11,307 bases of DNA from Deltaproteobacteria bacterium CG_4_8_14_3_um_filter_43_13 (lineage in GTDB: Bacteria; Desulfobacterota; UBA8473): the NCBI GenBank assembly GCA_002782605.1, contig PFIF01000137.1, positions 1 to 11,307 on the forward strand. Direction: 5' to 3'. Each line of letters begins with the position of its first letter. The first letter of the stretch is position 1. The position numbers were made by a program, and so were the translations under genes. Under the pieces are notes generated by a model. The model was given only the letters and a program-made list of their open reading frames with translations, was not told the origin of the DNA and did not search any database. This document shows positions 1 to 6,351 of this stretch, in pieces.

Positions 1-73
1 AACAACCATCATGGGGGTAGGTGGTACACTTTTCAATTCCCGAAATTGGTACACTTTTACTTTCCCATTGACA
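1..73. mobile_element. End of an IS21-like insertion sequence (partial)
   Basis: The 12-bp sequence TGGTACACTTTT occurs twice, at 22-33 and 47-58, 25 bp apart, and the stretch ends in TTGACA at 68-73. Read on the other strand it begins TGTCAATGGGAAAG and carries repeated AAAAGTGTACCA units. IS21-family elements have terminal TG..CA dinucleotides and multiple short repeats near their ends, and this pattern fits from memory of such ends. The transposase genes would lie to the left, outside the window. Which end of the element this is, and whether it is intact, cannot be seen. Confidence 0.5.
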
Positions 74-131
74 CCTGGTTTATGAAGCAACGGCGTAACA
101 AAGAAAAATCCGGAAACTCTTATAAGAAAAA

Positions 132-1112
132 ATGGCTGAAGAATCATCCTACATAAACCATGATTACCGGCGTTGTAGTGGTAAGCATGCCATCGGTAAT
201 CAGACCTTCGATCTATGTATTTCTGCATACGGACGCCTTCGCCGTATTGCGGAATTAATGGTTGGGCGCATAGGCCGTTTTATCTCAGTAGGAGGAGCGC
301 CTGCATATCGCGGGTATATGAACCCTGCGCTCTTCAAACCGCCGGGATTGCCAGTCCCAACGAGTGAGGAGGCGCCACTAGTTGAAGTTGAGCAGGAAGA
401 TGTAAAGGGTTGGCGTATCGTTCAAACCGAAGAAATCGTTTTCAAATACCACCCCACCGCTACCCATTTTCGCTACCCATTTGTCTATGGTCCCTATCAG
501 CTTCTACCACGGGAATGGTGTGTTGTTCGCCGCATCCTCGACAAACGCCCCCATATTATTGTACCTGACGATGGGCTTATTATGTATACGTTCGGCTATG
601 CCGGGAATCTGGCACATGCTGTATTACTAGCCGTTGACAAGCCGGAGAAATCGGCAGGTCAGGTTTTTAACTGTGGTGATGAGAGAGTCCTCTCATTACG
701 TCAGGTCATTGAGATTATTTCTTCGGCCCTGGAACACGAGTGGGAAATCATATCCATGCCCTCACAGTTAGCAATTCCAGCAAGACCCATGATGATGCAG
801 CCAGTGACTACTCATAGAATACTGAACATCGCGAAAATTCAGCGGGAACTCGGGTACCATGATGTCGTAGACCCTGCTGACGCATTAACCCACACGGCAA
901 AATGGCTTGTCGACCATCCACCCAAAACGGGCGGTCAGGAAGAGACCTTGCTTCAAGACCCGTTTGACTATCATGCTGAAGATCAACTAATCGTAGCCTG
1001 GAAGAAATTGACCAAGAGTATGCCAAAGATTACTTTCAAGCAGGAACCCGGTTTCGGCGTATATTACAGTGGCCCCGGAGGCAGATATAAGTCATCCGAT
1101 CAATTCAAATAG
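132..1112 (+). CDS. NAD-dependent epimerase/dehydratase family protein, 5'-truncated
   Basis: This is an extended short-chain dehydrogenase/reductase of the NAD-dependent epimerase family, which modifies sugar nucleotides or related substrates. Family-like sequence starts near residue 22 (QTFDLCISAYGRLR) and includes SVGGAPAYRGYMNP (52-65), the YPFVYGPYQLLPREW segment (115-129) and a C-terminal substrate-domain stretch with FNCGDERVLSLRQV. The N-terminal glycine-rich GxxGxxG dinucleotide-binding strand and about 60 residues usual for the family are missing. The gene begins only about 60 bp from the insertion-sequence end, and an in-frame stop lies at 123-125. Residues 1-15 do not look like the family. 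The ATG at 132 has no good ribosome-binding site. Without the Rossmann motif it is probably inactive as a dehydrogenase and may be a pseudogene, although about 300 codons remain open. Family is confident; substrate is unknown. Confidence 0.75.
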   Translation: MAEESSYINHDYRRCSGKHAIGNQTFDLCISAYGRLRRIAELMVGRIGRFISVGGAPAYRGYMNPALFKPPGLPVPTSEEAPLVEVEQEDVKGWRIVQTEEIVFKYHPTATHFRYPFVYGPYQLLPREWCVVRRILDKRPHIIVPDDGLIMYTFGYAGNLAHAVLLAVDKPEKSAGQVFNCGDERVLSLRQVIEIISSALEHEWEIISMPSQLAIPARPMMMQPVTTHRILNIAKIQRELGYHDVVDPADALTHTAKWLVDHPPKTGGQEETLLQDPFDYHAEDQLIVAWKKLTKSMPKITFKQEPGFGVYYSGPGGRYKSSDQFK

Positions 1113-1153
1113 AGGGCTTTTCTTTTGTCCAAAAATTTTTTGAAAATTCAAAT

Positions 1154-1189
1154 CTTCGCATAACTACTTCGATAGCGAATGTTGCGAAG
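1154..1189 (+). terminator. Hairpin downstream of the epimerase gene, possible weak terminator
   Basis: CTTCGCA (1154-1160) pairs with TGCGAAG (1183-1189). An inner TTCG/CGAA stem (1168-1171 with 1176-1179) sits inside the loop. It is followed by an A-run and a CCTTTT rather than a clean T-tract, so termination is only a possibility. The rest of the 1113-1298 gap shows no gene. A small CCCC...GGGG hairpin lies near 1256-1273, just before the ribosome-binding site of the next gene. Confidence 0.25.
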
Positions 1190-1298
1190 CAAAAAACCTT
1201 TTAATGACACTTCAATCATTGCCTTCGTATTGGTCTTCTAATCGCTGTCCTTGACCCCCATGAATTCTCGGGGCAAAATTCCAAAGGAGGTTTAAGAT

Positions 1299-1724
1299 AT
1301 GGATAAAGATGCTGTAGGCAAGGAGATAGGGCCGTTTTCATATATTACCTGGGAGAGGAAGATAAAACAGTCTGTTGAAACAACAGGGGATAAAAATCCT
1401 CTTTATGTAGATGAAGAATTTGCCAGTAATTCCAGACACAGTGGGGTTATAGTACCGCCTGCCATGGCAAATGCCTATTTCGTGGGCATACCGATATGGA
1501 GTGTGATAGAAGTGTGTAAGATAGATAGGACAAAGGCTTTGCATGCAGAACAGGAGTATGAATTTGTTAAACCCATAAAGCCATGTACGTTATTATCAAC
1601 ATACTATAAAATAGTAGACATCTATGAAAAGAAGGGGTTAGGGTTTGTGGTGGTGGAAGGGATAACAAAGGATGAACGTGGGGATATTGTTCTCAAAGGC
1701 AAGATAACATTGATAGAGAGATAG
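1299..1724 (+). CDS. FAS1-like (HadA-type) dehydratase domain protein, probably non-catalytic subunit
   Basis: This is a single hot-dog domain of 141 residues resembling the MaoC dehydratase N-terminal/FAS1-like family, the partner subunit in (R)-3-hydroxyacyl hydratase/dehydratase heterodimers such as mycobacterial HadAB. The hydratase-2 loop is recognisable as TGDKNPLYVDEEFA (29-42), but the usual catalytic His after NP-x is Tyr36. That substitution suggests a substrate-channel subunit rather than the catalytic one. A strong AAAGGAGGT ribosome-binding site at 1283-1291 fixes the ATG. The next gene begins about 24 bp downstream and supplies the complementary catalytic subunit, so the two likely form an obligate pair in fatty acyl metabolism. 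The exact acyl substrate (CoA or ACP linked) cannot be told from sequence. Confidence 0.85.
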   Translation: MDKDAVGKEIGPFSYITWERKIKQSVETTGDKNPLYVDEEFASNSRHSGVIVPPAMANAYFVGIPIWSVIEVCKIDRTKALHAEQEYEFVKPIKPCTLLSTYYKIVDIYEKKGLGFVVVEGITKDERGDIVLKGKITLIER

Positions 1725-1748
1725 GAGAAAGATAAGGAGGTGATTGGA

Positions 1749-2180
1749 TTGAAAGAGGTATATTATGAGGATGTCAAGGTAGGAGATGAGCTTCCCGCCT
1801 TGAAGAAAACAATCACAAAAGAGCAAATTCTGAACTATGCTGATGCGTGCGGGGATTACAACCCTATCCACGTCGACGAAGAGTCCGCAAAGAAGGCCGG
1901 TCTGGGGGGAATAATAGCACATGGTCTTTTGAGTTTTGCCTCCGTGATTCAGTTGATAACCGACTGGCTTCGGGACCCAATGGACCTAAAAAAGATAGTG
2001 GTAAGGTTTACCAGTATGGTTCGACCCGGAGATGTGCTTTCAATAAAAGGCACAATAAAAGACAAGTATGTCAAGGACAGCTTGAATTATGTTGACTGTG
2101 AGGTTGTGTCGAAAAACCAAAGAGGTGAGAAGACCATTATAGGGAAGGCTACAGCGATTCTTCCCTCAAAGACCGACTAA
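1749..2180 (+). CDS. MaoC-family (HadB-type) catalytic dehydratase subunit
   Basis: This MaoC-like hot-dog protein carries a complete hydratase-2 motif, ADACGDYNPIHVDEESA (31-47), with Asp36 and His41 as catalytic residues, followed by GGIIAHG (53-59). It should catalyse reversible water addition or removal at (R)-3-hydroxyacyl/enoyl thioesters together with the upstream subunit. The frame is open from a GTG at 1740, but that codon overlaps the Shine-Dalgarno AAGGAGGTGAT (1734-1744). The TTG at 1749 is correctly spaced behind it and gives 143 residues with a family-like N-terminus (KEVYYEDVKVGDELP), so I chose TTG. The gene is operonic with the gene before it and was once followed by an acyl-CoA dehydrogenase whose head remains at 2198. 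Confidence 0.9.
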   Translation: MKEVYYEDVKVGDELPALKKTITKEQILNYADACGDYNPIHVDEESAKKAGLGGIIAHGLLSFASVIQLITDWLRDPMDLKKIVVRFTSMVRPGDVLSIKGTIKDKYVKDSLNYVDCEVVSKNQRGEKTIIGKATAILPSKTD

Positions 2181-2197
2181 TTGTAGAGAACCCTATT

Positions 2198-2365
2198 ATG
2201 CGATACGGACTTACCGAAGAACAAGAGATACTCCAAAAGACAGCAAAGAACACCGTGCTTCCGCACAGAGCATTCAGTGTTATTTTTTTCATGAAAAACT
2301 TACTTTACAGGCAGGTTTTCATTCCCCTACCCTTTCTCAAAAGTTGGTACTTTAATATAACTTAA
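2198..2365 (+). pseudogene. 5' remnant of an acyl-CoA dehydrogenase gene
   Basis: The frame from ATG 2198 reads MRYGLTEEQEILQKTAKN, which is the characteristic start of acyl-CoA dehydrogenases (M-x-x-G-L-T-E-E-Q-x-x-L/I-x-K-T-A). Similarity stops at about 2251. The frame then runs through unrelated sequence, including the 36-bp repeat at 2292-2327, to a stop at 2363-2365. A normal family member is about 380 residues, so more than 95% of the gene is lost. It starts 17 bp after the MaoC-type gene, as expected for a dehydratase/acyl-CoA dehydrogenase operon that was cut by deletion or insertion. Confidence 0.7.
2292..2327 (+). repeat. 36-bp direct repeat, copy 1
   Basis: All 36 bases are identical to 7475-7510 in the same orientation, and similarity stops at both edges. 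The first 30 bases form an imperfect palindrome: TGAAAAACT at the left end against AGGTTTTCA at the right, eight of nine bases complementary. It lies just after the remnant of the acyl-CoA dehydrogenase gene and before the universal stress protein gene. Confidence 0.9.
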
Positions 2366-2378
2366 TGAGGAGATAATT

Positions 2379-2852
2379 ATGGTAGAGATAAATCGTATTT
2401 TGTTTTGTCATGATTTTTCTGATACAGCGGATTTCGCCTTTCCTTATGCCATATTAATAGCAGAGAAGTTCTCAGCCTCGTTGTACATCATTCATGTGAT
2501 AGAGGAGACTTTCTATCATGCACCATATTTAGGGGCATTTTTAGATGCGGAGACTGTAAAAAGAATTTCTGAAGAAATGGAGAAAAAGACCAGACAACAA
2601 CTTGATGATGTCTGTAAATCCAAGGCTGATATGTTGAACGAATACCACCCCGTCATATCGAGAGGAATGGCGTTTTCGGAAATAATAAGTGTAACGAAGG
2701 AAAAAGAAATCGATCTTATTATCATGGGCACGCATGGGCGTACAGGTTTAGGCCATGTGCTCTTTGGAAGTGTGGCTGAGAGAGTTTTAAGAGAAGCTCC
2801 ATGCCCTGTTTTAACTGTGCACATGTCAGACAAGGGGGCTAAGAAGCTTTAA
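2379..2852 (+). CDS. Universal stress protein, UspA family, ATP-binding type
   Basis: This 157-residue cytoplasmic Usp domain has the N-terminal strand INRILFCHDFSDTA and the C-terminal nucleotide-binding motif G-2x-G-9x-G-S (Gly117, Gly120, Gly130, Ser131), followed by APCPVLTV. The motif marks it as the ATP-binding Usp class, usually dimeric and induced in starvation or stress. The length is typical of a single-domain Usp. GAGGAG at 2367-2372 precedes ATG by six bases. It stands alone on the plus strand with a 391-bp gap after it. No obvious partner gene is adjacent, so its specific role is unknown. Confidence 0.93.
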   Translation: MVEINRILFCHDFSDTADFAFPYAILIAEKFSASLYIIHVIEETFYHAPYLGAFLDAETVKRISEEMEKKTRQQLDDVCKSKADMLNEYHPVISRGMAFSEIISVTKEKEIDLIIMGTHGRTGLGHVLFGSVAERVLREAPCPVLTVHMSDKGAKKL

Positions 2853-3243
2853 TGTTCCTATTCTCTTAAACCTCTTGGTGGTGGCTTCAATAAAAATCTG
2901 GCACTCCTTCTTTGGGATAGATAACGGCGCTTACGGACTTCTTTCTTTTGGTTCTTTTCCACACTATTCCCTCTTTTTCTATTCGTCAGTCAATCTCGCA
3001 AGAAATCAAACCCAGTTTCAATTGCTTACCTTCTATTCCCGGTTTAATTGTAATTTGACAGCTTGGGATATGTGTGTTAAAAAGCTTCTATTGTAGTCTT
3101 GTTACAACAACTTTATCCCATTTTGCAAAATAGATGGCTAGAAGAGGGATTGTTTTTCCATATAGTCCTACTTACGTTACTCAGATCAAGGTTCTCTCCT
3201 GAAGTTAGTGACATCCGAAGGGGAAGGCTAACGAAATAAGCTT
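2853..3243. other. 391-bp gap with no convincing gene
   Basis: I see no coding similarity on either strand. A 73-codon frame at 2875-3096 starts with TTG, lacks a ribosome-binding site and has a low-complexity, Phe/Leu/Ser-rich composition, so it is not called. The segment is T-rich on the plus strand and holds one promoter-like site at 3055-3083. Confidence 0.5.
3055..3083 (+). promoter_or_regulatory. Possible sigma70-type promoter upstream of the methyltransferase gene
   Basis: A perfect -35 hexamer TTGACA (3055-3060) is followed after 17 bases by TAAAAA (3078-3083), which matches the TATAAT consensus moderately. It lies about 160 bp before the methyltransferase start, leaving a long leader. 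The match is by eye only. Confidence 0.35.
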
Positions 3244-3966
3244 ATGACAGAATTCAACAAGACCCGATGGTCAGCAAAGGCGTTTGCCCATGAGTACCTG
3301 GAAACGGCAGACATCCGAATCTTAGAGCGGAGAAGACTGCTGGAAGTATTGAAATCGTTCTACAGGTATTTCCTGGGGGACAAGCAACAAAATACAGTCC
3401 TGGACATGGGATGTGGAGATGGCATCCTGATACATGAGCTTCTGAAAATCGATGGTTCTATATCAGCCACGTTGATTGACGGCTCAGAGGATATGATAAA
3501 CAAAGCCAGAGAAAGGCTGGCCGGCTTTAAGAATATCCGCTTCATTAAAGCAAGTTTTCAGGAGCTATTATACAAAGACATTCCACTTCCAGATTTCGGC
3601 TTTATAGTTTCCTCCCTTGCTATTCACCATCTGGCAATGAATGAGAAGAAATCCATCTTTAATTGCATTTATTCCCACTTAAGAGAAGGGGGCTATTTTG
3701 TAAACACAGATGTTATCCTCTCACCGACAGAAGCCCTTGAGAAATGGTATCTGGAATTATGGAAGGAATGGATAATCGAGAGACAGACTGTGTTGAAGTC
3801 AGAAACCGAGTATGAGGATATTATCAGCAAGCATCTGGAGAAGGAGCACCATAGTAAGCTTGACACATTAGCCGATCAGTTGAATGCCTTGAAAGAACTC
3901 GGATTCAAAGATGTAGATTGTTTCTATAAATATGGCATTTTTGCAATGTATGGCGGCAGGAAATAA
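3244..3966 (+). CDS. Class I SAM-dependent methyltransferase
   Basis: This 240-residue Rossmann-fold methyltransferase has motif I VLDMGCGDG (52-60), an acidic residue ending strand 2 (LIDG, Asp79) that would bind the SAM ribose, and a motif-IV-like SSLAIHHL (123-130) followed by the LREGGYFVNTD strand. The overall layout resembles small-molecule or CmoA-like methyltransferases, but the substrate cannot be assigned. The ribosome-binding site is weak: GGGGAAGG lies about 17 bases upstream of ATG. The gene ends two bases before a GTG that begins a degenerate copy of the lipA start, suggesting that this gene was once directly followed by lipA in an operon. Confidence 0.85.
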   Translation: MTEFNKTRWSAKAFAHEYLETADIRILERRRLLEVLKSFYRYFLGDKQQNTVLDMGCGDGILIHELLKIDGSISATLIDGSEDMINKARERLAGFKNIRFIKASFQELLYKDIPLPDFGFIVSSLAIHHLAMNEKKSIFNCIYSHLREGGYFVNTDVILSPTEALEKWYLELWKEWIIERQTVLKSETEYEDIISKHLEKEHHSKLDTLADQLNALKELGFKDVDCFYKYGIFAMYGGRK

Positions 3967-4003
3967 CCGTGAGAGTTAGCAGACTTCTTTTGTGGCTCGA
4001 AAA
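3959..4003 (+). repeat. Degenerate duplicate of the lipA 5' end (left copy)
   Basis: Bases 3959-4003 align without gaps to 5451-5495 at 36 of 45 positions, and all nine mismatches are A/G or C/T. The duplicated part covers the ribosome-binding region, the start codon (GTG 3969 against ATG 5461) and the first codons of lipA. In frame it reads VRVSRLLLWLEND against MRISRLPSWLKKD. A stop follows at codon 22. The copy overlaps the last eight bases of the methyltransferase gene. Confidence 0.7.
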
Positions 4004-4223
4004 CGACTACGTCATCTACACCACCAAAATCTGAGAAAAAACAACATTGTCGCCTGTGAACGAGATAGCCAAAATGCTGCTCCGCTTGAACGCCTATGGG
4101 TATTGACAGAGGCAATATATAAAGGGTTGGATACATTCTGACGAAAAAAACCGTTCTGTTTAATTATTAGCGAATTGGAAAAATATTATCGGTAATGATA
4201 CATTATTCAGGAGGTAAGAATTT
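4004..4223 (+). other. Non-coding or decayed segment before the toxin-antitoxin operon
   Basis: Frame +3 from 3969 continues past a TGA to give a short protein-like stretch (SPVNEIAKMLLRLNAYGY) before another stop. This may be the relic of an unrecognised gene. No functional gene is visible. The AGGAGGT at 4209-4215 is the ribosome-binding site of the following gene. Confidence 0.35.
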
Positions 4224-4472
4224 ATGAAAATAAGACCCCCTAAGAGATTATTCTGGTTTATAAAAGAAGGGACAGAAATAGACCTTTCAGATAAAAGACA
4301 ACTTGATATGTATGTGCAACAAATCATGTCGAGAGGGATAACTTCTGATGTCAAAGGTCTTTTTGATATTATGAGTAAAAATGAACTACTTGGCTCTTTT
4401 GCACGGATAAAAATTTTTCTTCCATCAGAAGTTAGAAAATTTTGGGAGGAAGCACTTGGAGATACTCACTAA
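4224..4472 (+). CDS. Small DUF6922-like protein, probable antitoxin partner
   Basis: This is an 82-residue soluble protein. The pattern RLFWFIKEGTEIDL...IMSRGITSDVKGLFDI...FLPSEVRKFWEEALG resembles the DUF6922 family: an N-terminal FW, an RG-x-x-x-D-V-K-x-L helix and a C-terminal FW. Such proteins are found next to nucleotidyltransferase toxins. AGGAGGT at 4209-4215 fixes the ATG. It overlaps the start of the nucleotidyltransferase gene by 17 bp, a typical coupled toxin-antitoxin arrangement with the probable antitoxin first. The family assignment is by memory of the motif pattern, and the antitoxin role is inferred from position. Confidence 0.6.
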   Translation: MKIRPPKRLFWFIKEGTEIDLSDKRQLDMYVQQIMSRGITSDVKGLFDIMSKNELLGSFARIKIFLPSEVRKFWEEALGDTH

Positions 4473-5130
4473 TCTGCATAAAAAAATACTGACAGTCTTT
4501 TCTAGTCTTCATGATGCTGATTCATTCTGTTTCACTGGTGGAACAGCATTATCTGCCTTCTTTCTTAATCACAGAAGAAGTGAAGACCTTGATTTTTTTA
4601 CAAGCACTGGTGAGCTTATATCGCCTTTTAGCTATACATTAGAATCAGCGTTAAGAAATGAGAACCTTAAAGTTGAAAAAGTTCGGGGATTTTCATCTTT
4701 TACTGAACTTTTTGTTTCATCGTCTAATGAATCCACTGTAATTCATATTGCCTTAGACGCCCCTTTTCGTTTAGAAAATACTATAACATCAGATGAATTT
4801 CCACGTCTCAGAATAGACAGCTTAAAAGATATATCAACAAACAAGCTTCTTGCCCTTTTTGGGAGAGCCAATTTTAAGGATTTTGTTGATGTCTATTTTA
4901 TTGTGCAAAATCATTATACAAGAAAAGAACTGGCAGAATTTGCCAAACAAAAAGATCCCGGTTTTGACCTTTACTGGCTTGGTATTGCCTTTGAACGGAT
5001 GGAGAATTTTGCAGGCAGCACACCCGAAATGCACCTCCTTGTCCGCCCATGTACAATGCAAAAACTTAAAGAGTTTTTTAGGGACTGGAGAAAAGAAATT
5101 ATTGGAGAAATTAGAGGAGACAAGCAATGA
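4456..5130 (+). CDS. Nucleotidyltransferase, AbiEii/AbiGii toxin family
   Basis: This 224-residue protein has a DNA polymerase beta-like nucleotidyltransferase fold. The signature is TGGTALSAF (27-35) followed by RRSEDLDFF (40-48), with Asp44 and Asp46 as metal-binding residues. A C-terminal helical part holds NKLLALFGR (129-137, Lys130) and KDFVDVYFI (141-149), matching the AbiEii motifs. Family members act as toxins that nucleotidylate targets such as tRNA, or in phage abortive infection. The start is TTG 4456 with GGGAGGA at 4444-4450. It overlaps the upstream small gene by 17 bp and the downstream DUF499-like gene by the tetranucleotide ATGA, so the three form one translationally coupled operon. 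All key residues seem intact, so it may be active. Confidence 0.9.
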   Translation: MEILTNLHKKILTVFSSLHDADSFCFTGGTALSAFFLNHRRSEDLDFFTSTGELISPFSYTLESALRNENLKVEKVRGFSSFTELFVSSSNESTVIHIALDAPFRLENTITSDEFPRLRIDSLKDISTNKLLALFGRANFKDFVDVYFIVQNHYTRKELAEFAKQKDPGFDLYWLGIAFERMENFAGSTPEMHLLVRPCTMQKLKEFFRDWRKEIIGEIRGDKQ

Positions 5131-5442
5131 GTGACATAAAACCATGGATAGAAGCTGTGAGATTGCATCCCGATGTGGAATCTGAGACCACTTCAAGGGC
5201 ACAACCAGATGCTATTGATCTGGGTGCATTGGTAGAAAAGGATTCAAATGTTCCCCCTACTTCCAGAGATACCTATTCCTTCTTCCGCGCTAGTCATCTG
5301 AGAACTGGTATTAAGAGAATGATTGAAGAATTAAATAGCAGGGGAAATTTCTCTAAAAGTAGAAGCTTCATCAAAGGAGGGCATTGATCCTGCGTGGCTG
5401 AGAAATGCAGTTGAAGAACCGATTGAGGAAGCGGGGATAGAG
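5127..5442 (+). pseudogene. DUF499-family ATPase gene collapsed by a large internal deletion
   Basis: The intact reading frame 5127-5387 begins MSDIKPWIEAVRLHPDVES and continues with AIDLGAL...RDTYSFFRASHLRTGIKRMIEE, matching the N-terminus of DUF499 ATPases (roughly 1000-residue P-loop proteins), which normally reach a GGGK[ST]H Walker A soon afterwards. Here similarity ends near 5343, before any Walker A. In another frame (5344-5442) the sequence reads EISLKVEASSKEGIDPAWLRNAV..., which resembles the extreme C-terminus of the same family. The gene has therefore probably lost about 90% of its length, with a frame change at about 5338-5347. Its ATG overlaps the nucleotidyltransferase stop, marking it as the third gene of that operon. 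The N-terminal family assignment is fairly sure; the C-terminal one less so. Confidence 0.65.
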
Positions 5443-5450
5443 ATGCAAGA

Positions 5451-5495
5451 GGGAACAACCATGAGAATTAGCAGACTCCCTTCATGGCTCAAAAA
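5451..5495 (+). repeat. lipA 5' end, right copy of the 45-bp duplication
   Basis: This is the functional partner of the degenerate copy at 3959-4003, offset by 1492 bp in the same orientation. It contains the GAGGGA-type ribosome-binding region and codons 1-11 of lipA. The two copies bracket the toxin-antitoxin/DUF499 segment. Confidence 0.7.
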
Positions 5496-6351
5496 GGATA
5501 TTTCCCGAGGAAAAGGTTTATTCAAGGTTAAGAAGATACTCTCGGAACTGGGACTAAATACCGTGTGCCAGAGTGCCAAATGCCCAAATATTGGAGAGTG
5601 TTTTGGGGAAGGAATCGCTACTTTTATGATTATGGGTAGAATCTGTACCAGAGACTGCCGATTTTGTGCTGTAGATGGTGGAGACCCAAATCCTCTTGAG
5701 TTAGATGAACCATTTAGGGTAGCACAGGCAGCAAAGGTTCTGGGATTAACCTATGTGGTTGTTACCTCTGTAACCCGAGATGATCTGCCGGATGGAGGTG
5801 CTGAACACTTTTCAAAGACCACCACAGCTATACGAGAAAGTTTGCCCGGCTCTAAAGTTGAAGTGCTGGTGCCTGATTTTAAAGGTAGTCATGATGCCAT
5901 ACGGGAGGTGGTCAAATCCAACCCCACTGTCTTTAACCACAACATGGAAACAGTTCCCCGTCTTTACCCACGGATTCGGCCTGGTGCCGATTACCACCGT
6001 TCTTTAAATCTGCTGGAGTCTGCAAAAGACTTTGACAGTGACATTGTAACCAAATCGGGTTTAATGCTGGGTTTGGGAGAGACAAGAGAAGAGGTTCTCC
6101 ACTCCATGAAAGACCTGAGGAATGTTGGATGTGATGTCCTGACCCTGGGACAGTATCTCCGCCCCTCTGATCGTCATTTTCCAGAAGAAAGATTTCTCCA
6201 TCCCGATGAGTTCAAAGAGCTTAAGTCAATAGGTAAAGAGATGGGTTTTCTGGAGGTGGCCTCAGGTCCATTTGTTCGAAGCTCTTACCATGCCGGTAGG
6301 CTTCTAGAGAGGATCCTTCCACAATGGGAGAAGGATAATGGAGAAAGATAA
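5461..6351 (+). CDS. lipA: Lipoyl synthase
   Basis: LipA is a radical-SAM enzyme that inserts two sulfur atoms at C6 and C8 of protein-bound octanoyl groups to complete lipoate on GcvH or 2-oxoacid dehydrogenase E2 subunits. The 296-residue protein has the auxiliary-cluster motif CX4CX5C (Cys36, Cys41, Cys47), the radical-SAM motif CX3CX2C (Cys62, Cys66, Cys69) and the C-terminal RSSY (273-276) whose Ser ligates the auxiliary cluster. Length is normal. ATG 5461 is chosen because the family N-terminus (RLPSWLKK) starts there with GAGGGA six bases upstream. The frame is open further upstream, through ATG 5443 into the tail of the broken DUF499 gene, to a stop at 5332-5334. It overlaps the next gene by 14 bp. 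Confidence 0.97.
   Translation: MRISRLPSWLKKDISRGKGLFKVKKILSELGLNTVCQSAKCPNIGECFGEGIATFMIMGRICTRDCRFCAVDGGDPNPLELDEPFRVAQAAKVLGLTYVVVTSVTRDDLPDGGAEHFSKTTTAIRESLPGSKVEVLVPDFKGSHDAIREVVKSNPTVFNHNMETVPRLYPRIRPGADYHRSLNLLESAKDFDSDIVTKSGLMLGLGETREEVLHSMKDLRNVGCDVLTLGQYLRPSDRHFPEERFLHPDEFKELKSIGKEMGFLEVASGPFVRSSYHAGRLLERILPQWEKDNGER

Noticed and set aside
82..156. 24-codon frame encoding a very basic peptide (MKQRRNKEKSGNS...)
   Set aside because: Too short to assess, no ribosome-binding site, and probably debris between the insertion-sequence end and the epimerase fragment.
2292..2327. 36-bp repeat considered as a CRISPR repeat
   Set aside because: The length fits, but there are only two copies more than 5 kb apart, with no spacer array and no cas genes.
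2875..3096. 73-codon plus-strand frame in the gap after the universal stress protein gene
   Set aside because: TTG start, no ribosome-binding site, T-rich composition giving Phe/Leu/Ser bias, and no recognisable family pattern.
4103..4131. TTGACA considered as the -35 of a promoter for the toxin-antitoxin operon
   Set aside because: No acceptable -10 hexamer at 16-18 bases; the nearby TATATAAA is only about eight bases away.
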